From Actinomycetota bacterium (GTDB lineage: Bacteria > Actinomycetota > Actinomycetes > Nanopelagicales > Nanopelagicaceae): DNA of 5,821 nt. Shown here piece by piece: positions 5,755-5,821 of this stretch. The notes below the pieces were generated by a model. The model was not told the origin of the DNA. It worked only from the letters and a program-made list of their open reading frames with translations, and made no database searches. The DNA is taken from the NCBI GenBank assembly GCA_009706135.1, contig WLRX01000062.1, positions 1 through 5,821 of the forward strand, given 5' to 3'. The number at the start of each line of letters is the position of its first letter. Position 1 is the first letter of the stretch. The translations under genes and the position numbers were made by a program.

Positions 5755-5760
5755 TAGACT
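5755..5760 (+). promoter_or_regulatory. Candidate -10 element for leaderless valS transcription
   Basis: TAGACT begins two bases after the clpX stop and ends seven bases before the valS ATG, so transcription would be expected to start at or beside the A of that ATG (5768). No Shine-Dalgarno-like purine run lies between clpX and valS. The -35 region falls in the end of clpX and is weak. The same hexamer occurs upstream of tRNA-Pro. Confidence 0.5.
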
Positions 5761-5767
5761 GCTCCAC

Positions 5768-5821
5768 ATGAGTCAGTCAGACCGCGAACTCGCATCGACC
5801 TTTGTACCGGCCGATATCGAA
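5768..5821 (+). CDS. valS: Valine-tRNA ligase, N-terminal 18 codons (runs off window)
   Basis: The ATG at 5768 opens a frame that continues to the window end and reads MSQSDRELASTFVPADIE. The T-F-x-P-x-D-I-E ending matches the start of bacterial valyl-tRNA synthetases (in E. coli, KTYNPQDIE). valS directly after clpX is the usual order in many Actinobacteria. The enzyme charges tRNA-Val in the cytoplasm; its catalytic HIGH and KMSKS motifs lie outside the window. The gap from the clpX stop is 15 bases without a ribosome site, which suggests leaderless translation or coupling to clpX. The identification rests on a short match plus gene order. Confidence 0.8.
   Translation, partial: MSQSDRELASTFVPADIE

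Overview
The window looks like the chromosome of a small-genome actinobacterium with moderate G+C. The gene order tRNA-Pro, tig, clpP1, clpP2, clpX, valS is typical of Actinobacteria. Having two ClpP paralogues next to clpX, and a ClpX N-terminus very like the mycobacterial one, points the same way. The base composition is much more A+T-rich than Streptomyces or Mycobacterium, and a large Thr/Ser/Gly/Asp-rich surface-type protein with almost no Lys/Arg outside its tail lies alongside. This would suit a streamlined freshwater lineage such as the acI group (Nanopelagicales), but that placement is inference from style, not proof.

Layout: positions 1-1335 hold the 3' part of a predicted exported, Ig-like repeat protein with six cysteines and a basic heptad-repeat C-terminal tail. 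It ends in a stop-codon hairpin and then a strong intrinsic terminator (1367-1402). A structured, apparently non-coding stretch (1403-1494) and a short promoter-like region lead to tRNA-Pro(UGG) at 1538-1613. Then come trigger factor (1662-2945), clpP1 (3065-3700), clpP2 (3700-4320, overlapping clpP1 by one base), clpX (4457-5752) and the first 18 codons of valS (5768 to the window end). Everything is on the + strand.

The core genes form a protein-quality-control cluster. Trigger factor receives nascent chains at the ribosome. ClpP1 and ClpP2 together build the actinobacterial mixed two-ring protease, and ClpX is the AAA+ unfoldase that feeds it. All catalytic residues are intact. The two intergenic gaps around clpP1P2 (119 and 136 bases) carry dyads and hairpins that are candidate regulatory sites.

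I see no mobile element, CRISPR array or defence system. The points most worth a second look are a likely leaderless valS promoter, a hairpin that puts the UAA stop of the surface gene in a GNRA-type loop, a perfect 10-bp inverted repeat inside that gene, the unusual tail and cysteine-bearing insertion of the surface protein, and the dyads upstream of clpX. No wholly new system is evident.
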